From Halorubrum sodomense (lineage in GTDB: Archaea > Halobacteriota > Halobacteria > Halobacteriales > Haloferacaceae), in assembly GCF_900111935.1 (NCBI RefSeq), contig NZ_FOYN01000001.1, positions 604,069 to 668,068 of the forward strand: a stretch of DNA of 64,000 nt. The letters are read 5' to 3'. The notes under the pieces are model-generated. The model ran no database searches, was not told the DNA's origin, and saw nothing but the letters and a program-made list of their open reading frames with translations. The first letter of the stretch is position 1, and every line of letters begins with the position of its first letter. Position numbers and translations under genes: made by a program. This document shows, piece after piece, positions 33,654-42,733 of the stretch.

Positions 33654-34573
33654 GCGGGGACTCCGCGGACGGACGGACGAGCGACGCCGACGCTTCCCCG
33701 AACGATCGTGTCGACGTTCCCCCGAACGATCGTGCCGCCCGCGACGCCCCCGTGCGCGACGACTACGGCGTCGCGCTCCGGGGCGTGGTCAAGCGGTACC
33801 CGAGCGGGGGCGGCGAACCGGTCGTCGCGCTCGACGACGTCGACTTCGCGGTCAGGCCCGGCGAGTTCGTCGCGGTCGTCGGCCCCAGCGGCTCCGGGAA
33901 GTCGACGCTGTTGAACGTCCTCGGGCTGCTCGACGACCCGACCGCGGGACGGCGACTCCTCGACGGCACCGACGTCACGAGCCTCTCGGTGGCCGAGCGC
34001 ACGCTGGCGCGCAAGGAGTCGATCGGCTTCGTCTTTCAGGACTTCCACCTGCTGCCGACGCTGACCGCCGTCGAGAACGTCGCGATGCCGACCGCGTTCG
34101 ACCCCGGCGACGCGAGCGACCGAGCCGCCGACCTGCTCTCCCGGTTCGGGCTGGGCGACCGGCTCGGCCACGAGCCGAGCGAGCTCTCCGGCGGTCAAAA
34201 GCAGCGCGTCGCCATCGCCCGTGCGCTGATCAACGAACCCGCCGTGCTGCTCGCGGACGAGCCGACGGGGAACCTCGACACCGACACGGGGAAGTCGATC
34301 CTCGCGGAGTTCGAGCGCGTCAAGGCCGAGGGCGTCGCCGTCGTCGCGGTCACGCACGACCCGCTCGTCGAGGAGTACGCCGACCGCGTCGTCGACCTCA
34401 CCGACGGGGTGTTGACGGGCGGGCTTCCGGACGACGGGGGATCGGGGGTCGACGACGAGACGGAAGCCGGCGACAGGGCGGAAGCCGGCGACGGGGCGGA
34501 AGCCGACGACGGGGCGGAAGCCGACGACGAGGCGGACCCCGCGAGTAACCGGACCGACTGGGGTGGCAGATGA
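33650..34573 (+). CDS. MacB/LolD-type ABC transporter ATP-binding protein
   Basis: The 307-residue ATPase begins with a GTG overlapping the previous stop by 4 bp. Walker A is 'GPSGSGKST', the signature 'LSGGQKQRVAIARALINEPAVLLADEPTGNLD' and the H-loop 'VVAVTHDPLV'. The initial 40 residues and last 50 are disordered; the tail carries AEAGDRAEAGDGAEADDGAEADDE-type repeats from a 24-bp unit. It energises the FtsX-type permease encoded 30 bp downstream, a family that moves lipids, lipoproteins or peptides. Substrate not determined. Confidence 0.92.
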   Translation: MSGDSADGRTSDADASPNDRVDVPPNDRAARDAPVRDDYGVALRGVVKRYPSGGGEPVVALDDVDFAVRPGEFVAVVGPSGSGKSTLLNVLGLLDDPTAGRRLLDGTDVTSLSVAERTLARKESIGFVFQDFHLLPTLTAVENVAMPTAFDPGDASDRAADLLSRFGLGDRLGHEPSELSGGQKQRVAIARALINEPAVLLADEPTGNLDTDTGKSILAEFERVKAEGVAVVAVTHDPLVEEYADRVVDLTDGVLTGGLPDDGGSGVDDETEAGDRAEAGDGAEADDGAEADDEADPASNRTDWGGR

Positions 34574-34603
34574 GCGGTGAGAACCGATGAGCGGCGGTGA
34601 GCC

Positions 34604-35776
34604 ATGACCGACGGGAGTCGGAACGCGAACGGTCTCTCCGGTTGGCTCCGGGGGTGGCGCCCCGCGGTGTCGATGGCGTCGCGGAACCTCCGGCGAAATC
34701 GGATGCGGACCGTGCTGGCGGTGTTGGGCGTCTGTATCGGCGTGCTCGCGGTCGCGGCGCTCGGCATTTTCGGGAACGTCCTGGCGCTTGGCGCCGACGA
34801 CGCCATCGGCGACATCGGCACGCAGGTCGTCGTCTCCCCGAACACGGACGCCGGCGTCGAGTCGCTGTCGGACGCGGACGTCGCGTCGATCCGACGGGCG
34901 GTCGGCGAGCCCGCGGTGATCCCGCTGTACTCCGACAGCGCCACGGTCGCGCGGCAGGGCGATCAGACGTTCGCGACGGTGTACGGGATCGAGGAGCCCG
35001 CGCTCGCGTACGAGGCCGCCGAGGGTCGGCTCCCGGAACGGCACCGACAGGGCGCGATCCTCGGCGCGGGCATCGCCGAGGACCTCGGCGCCGGCGCGGG
35101 CGACACCGTCGAGATCGCGGGCTCGCAGGTGCGGGTGATCGCGGTGTTGGTCGAGAGCCAGACGTTCAGTCCGGTGGCGCCCGACGACGCGGTCTTCCTG
35201 CCGGAGTCGGCGTTCTCGGCCGACGGCTACGCGCAGGCGCTCGTCGTCGCCGACTCGGGCGCCGAGGCTCGGGCGGCCGCGGACGCGATCCGCGAGGCGG
35301 TGAACGCCCGCGAAAAGCGGGTGGACCTGTTCGAGTTGGCCGCCCTCGTCGACGAGATCAACGAGTTCTTCGACCTCCTCTCGACGTTCCTGCTCGGCCT
35401 GGGCGCCATCTCGCTGGTCGTCGCGGGCGTCTCGATCCTCAACGTCATGCTGATGAGCACCGTCGAGCGCCGGCAGGAGATCGGCGTGATGCGCGCCGTG
35501 GGGGTCGCGCGCCGCGACGTGTTGCGCGTCCTGCTCGCGGAGGCCGGGCTCATCGGTGCGGCCGGCGCCGCGGCCGGCACCCTGCTCACGGTCCTGCTCG
35601 TCGCCGGCCTCGTCGCCGCGACGCCCGCGGTCGACGCCGCGCTCGTGCTCGACCCGACGAACGGGTACTACCTCCTGCTCGCGCTCGGCTTCGGCGTCGG
35701 CGTCGGGATCGTCAGCGGCGCGTACCCGGCGTGGAAGGCGGCCAACGAGCGGCCGGTCGAGGCGCTGCGGAATTGA
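34604..35776 (+). CDS. FtsX/MacB-type ABC transporter permease
   Basis: The 390-residue protein has one helix near residues 30-60 ('MRTVLAVLGVCIGVLAVAALGIFG'), a MacB-PCD-like extracytosolic domain (about 65-245) and three C-terminal helices with 'ISLVVAGVSILNVMLMSTVERRQEIGVMRAVGVARRDVLRVLLAEAGLIGAAGA', the FtsX hallmark. It pairs with the ATPase immediately upstream. MacB-like proteins act as mechanotransmitters rather than open channels. Repeat copy E begins about 40 bp after its stop. Confidence 0.92.
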   Translation: MTDGSRNANGLSGWLRGWRPAVSMASRNLRRNRMRTVLAVLGVCIGVLAVAALGIFGNVLALGADDAIGDIGTQVVVSPNTDAGVESLSDADVASIRRAVGEPAVIPLYSDSATVARQGDQTFATVYGIEEPALAYEAAEGRLPERHRQGAILGAGIAEDLGAGAGDTVEIAGSQVRVIAVLVESQTFSPVAPDDAVFLPESAFSADGYAQALVVADSGAEARAAADAIREAVNAREKRVDLFELAALVDEINEFFDLLSTFLLGLGAISLVVAGVSILNVMLMSTVERRQEIGVMRAVGVARRDVLRVLLAEAGLIGAAGAAAGTLLTVLLVAGLVAATPAVDAALVLDPTNGYYLLLALGFGVGVGIVSGAYPAWKAANERPVEALRN

Positions 35777-35814
35777 GCCGAGACCGACCGAGAGATCCAC
35801 GCCTTCGCTCGACT

Positions 35815-36183
35815 CGTCAACCGAACGGCGCGCCGGCGAGCGCCCGCGGGGCGCGAGCCGACCGCGAGGGAGTCAGTCGCCCGAAGCGGAGCGAGGGCGA
35901 CTGACAGGGCGAGAGCGAAGCTCTCGCTTGCAGCCGGACGTAGTCCGGCGACGAGGCCGGGGAGGCGTGCGGTGCTGTGCGGGGCGGTGCGGTGAGGGGC
36001 GGGGCGGGGCTCAAAGGGGCAGTCGCGAGGACGAAGACGGGCGACGCAAGGACCGCAGGAGCGAGCGAAGCGAGCGACGAGGACCGCAGCGAGCCCATCG
36101 AGTCCTCGCGACTGGGGCTTTGGAGCTGGTCACCGCAGAGGTAGTTATCGCGTACAGCCGAGCGACTGGGGCTTTGGAAGCGT
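35815..36183 (+). repeat. Intergenic structured repeat, copy E (duplicated tail)
   Basis: Fifth copy. It holds GACGAGGCCGGGGAGGCGTG, GGGGCAG (36016-36022), stem arms TCGCGAGGAC (36023-36032) and GTCCTCGCGA (36102-36111) that match over 10 bp, and CTGGGGCTTTGG (36112-36123). A second tail GCGACTGGGGCTTTGG begins near 36162. The left part contains modular hairpins including GCGAGAGCGAAGCTCTCGC. No clear TTATAAA terminal sequence is present on the left. Confidence 0.8.
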
Positions 36184-36206
36184 TCCCCGTCGAGACTCGA
36201 CTGATC

Positions 36207-36728
36207 ATGGCCCCAGATCGACTTCTGCGTGCGGCGGGACGACCGACGACCACGGCCCTCCGAGACGCCCGCACGTCACCGCATCTCATCGGCGACGCCC
36301 CGGCGAGAGGACTGCTCGCGCTGGGAGTCGTCGGCCTCCTCCTGCTCGCCTCTCTCGGATTCGCGTTCGGGCTGAACACCGGAATCTCCCTGTGGTAGAT
36401 CGCGCTGGCGCTCGGGATCGCCGTCGCGGCGGGGGATCGCGAGTGCGGGCGTCGTCCCGACCGTCGGCTCGCTGTGGCTCGTCGACTGCTGGTGGTTCGC
36501 GTTCCTCCGCTCGTCGGTTATATCACGGGTAACTGGACGGGCGCGGGCCGGTACACGTATCCGCGAATGCTGGGATACGGGTACCAATCCGCGCGTGGGG
36601 AGCTGCTCGGCGGAATCGAACTCGGCGTCAGACTCGGGCTGTAGTTCGCGGTCGTCGCCGGGCTCGCCGGGTACGCGGTTGGGATGGCTATCGGTCGACT
36701 TTCGACGCATACAAACGAATCTCGATAG
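36207..36728 (+). pseudogene. Decayed membrane protein gene
   Basis: A reading frame from the ATG at 36207 encodes 63 residues ending 'LLALGVVGLLLLASLGFAFGLNTGISLW' and then a TAG. The downstream sequence still reads as membrane protein in several frames: 'IALALGIAVAAG' directly after the stop, 'SAGVVPTVGSLWLVDCWWFAFL' in a shifted frame, and 'NWTGAGRYTYPRMLGYGYQSARGELLGGIELGVRLGL' then a stop and 'FAVVAGLAGYAVGMAIGRLS'. At least two stops and a frameshift separate the pieces, so it is a pseudogene of an unrecognised membrane protein. Confidence 0.65.
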
Positions 36729-36739
36729 GCGCAGCCGCC

Positions 36740-37198
36740 CGCTTATAAACAGTTGACTCTGGATCGACGGCGAACACTTCCGAAGCCCCAGCCGGGAGGG
36801 CGGCGCACGCTCGCTGTCGTTCGAGACGCCGAGGGCGTCTCGTGGTGACGAGAGAGCGAAGCTCTCTCGAACCACGCTCCTCGTCGCTCGTTTCACTCGC
36901 TCCTGCGGTGCTTACGTCGTCATCAGAACGCTTCGCGTTCTGATTGGCTCACGAGAGCTTCGCTCTCGTGAACGCCTGCGCCGCCCTCCCGGCTGCCCCT
37001 TTGAGTCCCGCCCCGCGCCGCACAGCAACCGCACCTCACACCTCCCCAGCCTCGTCGCCGGCGGCGACGCCGCCGGCTGCCAGAGGCGCGTCGCGCCTCG
37101 CTGCCGCTCGCTCCCTCCGGTCGCTCGCGGCGTCCCCCGCGCGTGCGACTCGCAGCCTGATGGCTGCTCGTCGGCACGCGCCACCGCAGTTTTAATTG
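36740..37198 (-). repeat. Intergenic structured repeat, copy F (inverted orientation)
   Basis: Sixth copy, on the minus strand. Its right-hand tail (TTATAAA at 36743) and CCGAAGCCCCAG near 36780 mirror the 3' signature. The arms GCCGGGAGGGCGGCGCA (36791-36807) and TGCGCCGCCCTCCCGGC (36977-36993) are perfectly complementary over 17 bp. The loop is expanded by several hairpins (GAGAGAGCGAAGCTCTCTC, CAGAACGCTTCGCGTTCTG, CGAGAGCTTCGCTCTCG). It fills the convergent gap between the pseudogene and pdxS. Confidence 0.85.
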
Positions 37199-37230
37199 AA
37201 AAAAATCGCCGCCCTGCCGAAGACGCCTCT

Positions 37231-38139
37231 CTAAACGCCGCGGCCCTGGAGCTTCTCTTCCTCCTTCATGTCCTCGTTGGACTGGCCCTTCATCCCCTTC
37301 CCGGTGCCGCTCGCGATCCGGGCGAGCTCGTCGGGGTCGTCCCAGTTGTTGACGGCCTCGACGATGGCGGTGCCCATCGCCTCGGGGTCCTCCGCGCCGA
37401 AGATGCCGGATCCGACGAAGATGCCGTCGCAGCCGTGGTACATCATCAGGGCGGCGTCCGCGGGCGTCGCGATGCCGCCGGCCGCGAAGTTGACGACCGG
37501 GAGCCGGCCGGCCTCGGCCGTCTCGTGGACGAGGTCGCGCGGGGCGCCGTGTTCTCGGGCCCACTTCTCGCGCTCCTCGTAGTTGAGGCCGCTGAGCGTG
37601 CGGATCTGGTTTTTGATGGTGCGCTGGTGTTTGACCGCCTGGTTCACGTCGCCGGTGCCGGCCTCGCCCTTCGTCCGGATCATCGCCGCGCCTTCGCGGA
37701 CCCGGCGGAGCGCCTCTGGGAGGTTGCGCGCGCCGCAGACGAACGGGGAGGTGAAGTCGCGCTTGTCGGTGTGGTACTCGTCGTCGGCGGGCGTCAGCAC
37801 CTCGGACTCGTCGATCATGTCGACGCCGAGCGACTCCAGGATCTCCGCCTCCTTGCGGTGGCCGATCCGCGATTTGCCCATCACCGGGATCGACACCTCG
37901 TCGATGATCTCCGGGACGCGCTCGGGGTCGGGCATCCGCGCGACGCCGCCGCGCTTTCGGATGTCCGCCGGGACGTGTTCGAGGACCATCACCGCGACCG
38001 CGCCGGCGTCCTCCGCGATGCGGGCCTGTTCGCGGTTGACGACGTCCATGATCACGCCGCCCTTCTGCATCCGCGCGAAGCCGCGCTTGACCAGCTCGGT
38101 CCCCCGCTTCAGCTCCTCCAGATCCGTTGCCTCTGGCAT
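37231..38139 (-). CDS. pdxS: Pyridoxal 5'-phosphate synthase lyase subunit
   Basis: The 302-residue TIM-barrel enzyme makes PLP from ribose 5-phosphate, glyceraldehyde 3-phosphate and ammonia supplied by PdxT. Asp32, Lys89 (in 'VMGKSRIGH') and Lys157 (in '[12 protein letters not shown]') match the conserved active-site residues. The start [28 protein letters not shown] is the family's; a reading 28 codons longer is unsupported. A GTTAAGTGG box on the minus strand at about 38164-38172 is 25-33 nt upstream. pdxT is not adjacent in this window. Confidence 0.96.
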   Translation of the reverse strand: MPEATDLEELKRGTELVKRGFARMQKGGVIMDVVNREQARIAEDAGAVAVMVLEHVPADIRKRGGVARMPDPERVPEIIDEVSIPVMGKSRIGHRKEAEILESLGVDMIDESEVLTPADDEYHTDKRDFTSPFVCGARNLPEALRRVREGAAMIRTKGEAGTGDVNQAVKHQRTIKNQIRTLSGLNYEEREKWAREHGAPRDLVHETAEAGRLPVVNFAAGGIATPADAALMMYHGCDGIFVGSGIFGAEDPEAMGTAIVEAVNNWDDPDELARIASGTGKGMKGQSNEDMKEEEKLQGRGV

Positions 38140-38351
38140 GGATACAGGTTGGGTCGCCGGCCACTTAACGGGTCGCTTTCGGGCGGATGGACCGGCCGAA
38201 ACGCGCGTTCGCGGCCCGTCCAATCACCGCGCGTGGGACCCGTCCGATCACGGCGGGCCGGGCCGGACGGCTCGCCGCGCACGGTGCCCGATCGATCGCC
38301 GCGTGCCTCGCCACCGCAACCGCGAAGTCCCTCCCCGTTCAAAGCCCGTCC

Positions 38352-39032
38352 GTGACCACCGGAGCCATCCTCGCCGGCGGGCGCTCGACGCGCTTCGGCG
38401 ACGCCGACAAGGCGGTCGCCGAGCTCGCCGGCGTGCCGATGATCCGCCGGGTCGCGGACCGGCTCGCCGGAGCGGACGACCCGGTCCCGCCCGGCGCCGA
38501 CCGCGCGGCCGGCGGCGACCCGGTCGTCGACGAGCTCGTCGTCAACTGTCGCCCCGATCAGCGCGAGGCGATCGCCGAGGCGCTGGCCGGGTTCCCGCTC
38601 CCCGTCCGCTGGGCGCTCGACGACGAGCCCGACCTCGGGCCGCTGGCCGGGATCCGGAACGCCTGCCGGGCCGCGACCGACCCGTACGCGGTCGTCGTCG
38701 CCTGCGACATGCCGTTCGTCGACCCGGGCTTCCTCGACCACCTCCGCGAGGCGGCCGCCGACGCCGAGGCCGCGGTCCCGCGGCTGGAGGACCGCTGGTA
38801 CCAGACGACGCAGGCAGCGTACGCGACTGGCCCCGCCGCGGCCGCCTGCGACCGCGCGCTCAACCGCGGCGAGCGGAAGGTGCTCGCGCTCGTGGACCGA
38901 GTCGACGAGGTCGTCGTCGGCGACGAGGCTATCCGGTCGCTGACGACCGAGCGCACCTTCACGAACGTCAACACGCGGGAAGAGCGGGACGACGCCGAGC
39001 GGGCGATCGCCGCCGCGGTCGACGCGGAGTGA
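38352..39032 (+). CDS. mobA: Molybdenum cofactor guanylyltransferase
   Basis: The 226-residue protein begins with the nucleotidyltransferase signature 'GAILAGGRSTRFGDADKAV' and contains 'GPLAGIRNACRAATDPYAVVVACDMPFVDP'. MobA attaches GMP to molybdopterin to form the bis-MGD cofactor. The GTG start directly precedes the signature; a longer reading from 38187 adds an Arg/Ala-rich sequence with no homology. The gene is divergent from pdxS. Together with the tungstate transporter elsewhere in the window it indicates Mo/W cofactor use. Confidence 0.9.
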   Translation: MTTGAILAGGRSTRFGDADKAVAELAGVPMIRRVADRLAGADDPVPPGADRAAGGDPVVDELVVNCRPDQREAIAEALAGFPLPVRWALDDEPDLGPLAGIRNACRAATDPYAVVVACDMPFVDPGFLDHLREAAADAEAAVPRLEDRWYQTTQAAYATGPAAAACDRALNRGERKVLALVDRVDEVVVGDEAIRSLTTERTFTNVNTREERDDAERAIAAAVDAE

Positions 39033-39039
39033 GCCGTCG

Positions 39040-39126
39040 CCTCGCCTCTCGGAACCTCGTACGCCTCCGCGCTACTTTTTCAGGACCTCGTACGGCTCCG
39101 CGCTATTCCTTGAGGACCTCGTACGC
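39040..39126. repeat. Tandem copies of the J-domain gene's 3' end
   Basis: About 40-bp units containing CGTACGAGGTCCT...TAG (minus strand) occur three times in a row: the real C-terminus (YEVLKE-stop), then a copy reading YEVLKK-stop, then a degenerate copy. The stop codon is carried in the unit, so the copies are beyond the gene end. Confidence 0.7.
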
Positions 39127-39663
39127 CTCGTTGAGTCGCTTGAACGCCTCCTCGTCGCCGTCCTCGCCGTCCGGGTGGAGCCGCTTCGCGCGCTCTCGGT
39201 AGCGCCGCCGGACCGCCTCGCCGTCCGCCGTGCGGTCGAGCCCGAGCGTCTCGTACGCCTCGCGCTCGGTCATCCGGTCGGCGGCGGGCGCCCTGTCGCG
39301 GGGGTCGCCCGTTCCGGACGCGCCGGAGCCGAACCGCCCTCCGGCCCCGCGGGCACCGCCGCGTCGCCCGCTCGCGCTCCGACCGCCGTCGCCGGCGGCG
39401 CGGTACGCGCGTTCCCGGTTGGCCTCGGTGCGGGCGCGCTGTCTGGCGCGCTCGCGCTCCGTCGGCCCCGCCTGCTCGGCCGACCGTCGCGCCCGGTCGT
39501 GGAGGCGCCCGCTGGCGTGGTACCAGAGGAAGTAGGAGACGGCGCCAAACGGCACCGCGAGCGCCAACGCGATCGGGTGGAGGACGATCCCGCCGATCAC
39601 GAGGAGCGCCGTCATGCCGACGAACGTCCCGGCGAGCCCCACGACGATCGTTCGGTTCGTCAC
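39103..39663 (-). CDS. Membrane-anchored J-domain protein
   Basis: The 186-residue protein starts at a GTG with two hydrophobic helices ('TIVVGLAGTFVGMTALLVIGGIV' and 'PIALALAVPFGAVSYFLWYH'), then a basic, Arg-rich linker and a C-terminal J domain of about 50 residues ('TEREAYETLGLDRTADGEAVRRRYRERAKRLHPDGEDGDEEAFKRLNEAYEVLKE'). The HPD motif that stimulates Hsp70 ATPase is present. The J domain at the extreme C-terminus suggests a membrane-linked recruiter of DnaK. Partial copies of its last codons lie downstream of its stop. Confidence 0.87.
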   Translation of the reverse strand: MTNRTIVVGLAGTFVGMTALLVIGGIVLHPIALALAVPFGAVSYFLWYHASGRLHDRARRSAEQAGPTERERARQRARTEANRERAYRAAGDGGRSASGRRGGARGAGGRFGSGASGTGDPRDRAPAADRMTEREAYETLGLDRTADGEAVRRRYRERAKRLHPDGEDGDEEAFKRLNEAYEVLKE

Positions 39664-39740
39664 GGCCGTACTCGGGGGCGAAGGACCGTAAGGCTCTCGA
39701 CGCCCCCACGAGCTCGTTCTGCTCTCCGCCGACGCCTCCG

Positions 39741-39750
39741 CACCGTTTAT
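39741..39750 (+). promoter_or_regulatory. TATA-like box of the mutS-mutL operon
   Basis: CACCGTTTAT lies 26-35 nt upstream of the ATG at 39776, which fixes the mutS start over an in-frame ATG at 39749 that would overlap the box. Confidence 0.5.
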
Positions 39751-39775
39751 GCCCGCGGCCGCCCGGGTACGGGGT

Positions 39776-42733
39776 ATGGAACCGGCGGACCGAGAGACGG
39801 TGACCGGGCTGCCGCCCGGGATCGCGACCGTCCGCGAGGAGCTCACGCCGATGCTCTCGCAGTACGCCGACCTCTGTGCCGCCCACGAGGACGCCTTGGT
39901 GCTATTCCAGGTCGGCGACTTCTACGAGGCGTTCTGCGAGGCGGCCGAGACCGTGGCCCGCGTCTGCGAGGTGACGCTGACGGAGCGGTCCGACTCGACC
40001 GGCGACTACCCGATGGCCGGGATCCCCATCGACAACGCGGCCCCCTACCTCGAATCGCTGCTCGACGCGGGCTACCGCGTCGCGCTCGGCGACCAGGTCG
40101 AGGACGCCGAGCAGGCATCCGGCCTCGTCGACCGCGCCGTCACCGAGGTGATCACGCCGGGCACCGTCGTCGAGGACGACCTCCTCGAACCGGGGACGAC
40201 GAACTACGTGGCGGCGGTCGCGGCCGACCGGGGCGTTGAGGAGTCCGATCCCGCGACCAACGTCGGCCTCGCCGCCGTCGACGTCTCGACCGGCGAATGT
40301 CTCGTCACGTCGGGCGACGCGGACGCGGTCGCGGGCGAGCTCGACCGGATCGCGCCGGCGGAGCTCATCGCCGGCCCGGACGCTCCCGCGTTCGAACCGA
40401 GCGACGCGGAGCGCGGCTGGACGACCCACGACTACGACGCGGGCGCCTTCGACCGCCGGACGGCGGCCGAGCGGTTGGAGCCGTACCTCCCGGCACCGGA
40501 CCGGCGGTTCGACGCCGACGCGGAGCTGCGGGCGGCCGGTGCCGTGCTCGCGTACGCCGAGTACACGCAGGGCGACGACGGGCCGCTCCCCTACGTGACC
40601 CGGATCCGACGGTACGACCCCCGCGACCGGCTCCGGCTCGACGCGGCGGCCCAGCGCAGCCTGGAGCTCTTCGAGAACCGCGGGCTGGGCGCGAGCGACA
40701 CGCTGTTCGACGCGCTCGACGAGACGAACTGCGCGCTCGGCCGCCGCTGCTTGGAGCGCTGGCTCCGCCGTCCGCTCGTCGACGCCGACGCGATCCGGAG
40801 CCGCCACGACGCGGTCGGCGAGCTCGCGGACCGGAGCCTCGCCCGCGAGGGAGTCGCCGACGCGCTCGCGACCGCCTACGACCTCGAACGGCTGGTGAGC
40901 CGCGTCTCGCGGGGACGGGCGGACGCCCGGGACCTCCGCTCGCTCCACCGGACGCTCGCCGTCGTGCCAGAGCTGAAGGCGACGCTCGCGGAGACGGAAG
41001 GGGTGGACGGCGACGGAGCCGACGCGACGGACGCCGCCGATGAGGGCGACCCCGCGCTCCCTCGAACCGATCACCTCCGCGACCTCCGCGACCGGCTCGA
41101 CGAGCTGACCGAGGTCCGCGAGCTGATCGACGGCGCGATCGCGACCGACCCGCCCCAGGAGATCACCGAGGGCGGCGTGATCCGCGAGGGGTTCGACGGC
41201 GATCTCGACGACCTGCGCGCCACCGAGCGCGACGGCCGCGAGTGGGTCGCGGAGTTGGAGGCGAGCGAGCGCGAGCGCACCGGGATCGACTCGCTGTCGG
41301 TCGGTCACAACCAGGTCCACGGCTACTACATCGAGGTGACCGACGCGAACCTCGACCGCGTCCCCGACGACTACCGACGCCGGCAGACGCTGAAGCACAG
41401 CGAGCGCTACGTCACCCCGGAGCTGAAGGAGCGCGAGGAGGAGATCGTCGGCGCCGCCGAGCGCGCGGACGCCCTAGAGTACGAGCTGTTCGTCGATGTC
41501 CGCGACCGCGTCGCGGCCGAGACCGAGCGGATCCAGGACCTCGCCGACGCGCTGGCCGAGCTCGACGCGCTGACCTCGATCGCCGCGGTCGCCGTCGAGC
41601 GCGACTACGTCCGGCCCGAACTGCGCGAGGGCTCGGACGCGGCCGTCGGTGACGCCCCCGACGCCGCCAGCGACCCCGCCGCAGGCGTCGAGATCGAGGG
41701 CGGCAGGCACCCGGTCGTCGAGCGCACCGAGGACTCCTTCGTCCCGAACGACGCCGACCTCCCGCGCGGCTCGGTCGCCGTGATCACGGGGCCGAACATG
41801 AGCGGGAAGTCGACGTACATGCGGTCGGTCGCCCTCATCGTCGTGCTCGCGCAGACGGGCTCGTTCGTCCCCGCGCAGGCCGCCTCGCTCCCCGTCTTCG
41901 ACCGGCTGTTCACCCGGGTCGGCGCCTCCGACGACATCGCCGGCGGGCAGTCGACGTTCATGCGCGAGATGAGCGAGCTGACGGAGATCCTCCACGACGC
42001 CGACGCGGACTCGCTCGTCCTCCTCGACGAGGTCGGGAGGGGGACCGCCACCACCGACGGGCGCGCCATCGCCCGCGCCGCCGCCGAGTTCCTCCACGAC
42101 GAGCTCGGGGCGACCGCCCTCTTCGCGACCCACTACCACGGGCTCACGGACCTGGCCGACGAGCGCGAGCGCGTCTTCAACCTCCACTTCACCGCGACGC
42201 GCGAGGACGGCGACGTGACCTTCCTCCACCGGGTCGTCCCCGGCGCCTCCTCGTCGTCGTACGGCGTCGAGGTCGCGGAGCTCGCCGGCGTTCCCGGTCC
42301 CGTGGTCGACCGCGCTCGCGACCTCGTCGCCGCGGAGGAGGCGGAGCGGGGTCGCGAGGCGGAGCGGGGTCGCGAGGCGGAGCGGATCGAAGACGCGGAC
42401 ACGCCCGGCGACGCGGGCGCGACGGGCGACGCGGACGCGACCGGCGAGGGGGATCCGGACGACGATCCCCCCGACGCCGACGCGTCGCTGCGCGAGTTCC
42501 TCGCGGAGGAGACGCCGGAGGGGCCGGAAGCGGACGGAACCGAACCGGTCGACCCCTCGGCGGCCCGAGAGTCTCGCGTCGGTTCGACGAACGACGCGGA
42601 CGAGGGAGCCGCGGCCGACGCGCCCTCCGGCCTCGCCGCGGAGCTTCGGGACCTCGACCTCGCGCGGATGACGCCGATCGAGGCGCTGAACGCGCTCCAC
42701 GACCTCCAGTCGAGGGTCGACGATGACTGGTGA
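39776..42733 (+). CDS. mutS: DNA mismatch repair protein MutS
   Basis: The 985-residue protein carries the mismatch-binding N-terminal domain with 'VGDFYEAF' (F-x-E motif, about residues 44-51), the connector and lever domains, and the C-terminal ATPase with Walker A 'GPNMSGKST' (672-680), '[14 protein letters not shown]' and '[16 protein letters not shown]'. A disordered acidic linker with EAERGR repeats (about residues 855-930) precedes the C-terminal dimerisation helix. It initiates mismatch repair. It overlaps mutL by 11 bp and the two are co-transcribed. Confidence 0.96.
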   Translation: MEPADRETVTGLPPGIATVREELTPMLSQYADLCAAHEDALVLFQVGDFYEAFCEAAETVARVCEVTLTERSDSTGDYPMAGIPIDNAAPYLESLLDAGYRVALGDQVEDAEQASGLVDRAVTEVITPGTVVEDDLLEPGTTNYVAAVAADRGVEESDPATNVGLAAVDVSTGECLVTSGDADAVAGELDRIAPAELIAGPDAPAFEPSDAERGWTTHDYDAGAFDRRTAAERLEPYLPAPDRRFDADAELRAAGAVLAYAEYTQGDDGPLPYVTRIRRYDPRDRLRLDAAAQRSLELFENRGLGASDTLFDALDETNCALGRRCLERWLRRPLVDADAIRSRHDAVGELADRSLAREGVADALATAYDLERLVSRVSRGRADARDLRSLHRTLAVVPELKATLAETEGVDGDGADATDAADEGDPALPRTDHLRDLRDRLDELTEVRELIDGAIATDPPQEITEGGVIREGFDGDLDDLRATERDGREWVAELEASERERTGIDSLSVGHNQVHGYYIEVTDANLDRVPDDYRRRQTLKHSERYVTPELKEREEEIVGAAERADALEYELFVDVRDRVAAETERIQDLADALAELDALTSIAAVAVERDYVRPELREGSDAAVGDAPDAASDPAAGVEIEGGRHPVVERTEDSFVPNDADLPRGSVAVITGPNMSGKSTYMRSVALIVVLAQTGSFVPAQAASLPVFDRLFTRVGASDDIAGGQSTFMREMSELTEILHDADADSLVLLDEVGRGTATTDGRAIARAAAEFLHDELGATALFATHYHGLTDLADERERVFNLHFTATREDGDVTFLHRVVPGASSSSYGVEVAELAGVPGPVVDRARDLVAAEEAERGREAERGREAERIEDADTPGDAGATGDADATGEGDPDDDPPDADASLREFLAEETPEGPEADGTEPVDPSAARESRVGSTNDADEGAAADAPSGLAAELRDLDLARMTPIEALNALHDLQSRVDDDW

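Noticed and set aside
33419..35800. Minus-strand ORF of 793 codons opposite the ABC transporter genes
   Set aside because: It is antisense to three coherent genes with motifs. Its composition (Arg/Asp/Val-rich) is that of a GC-driven shadow frame.
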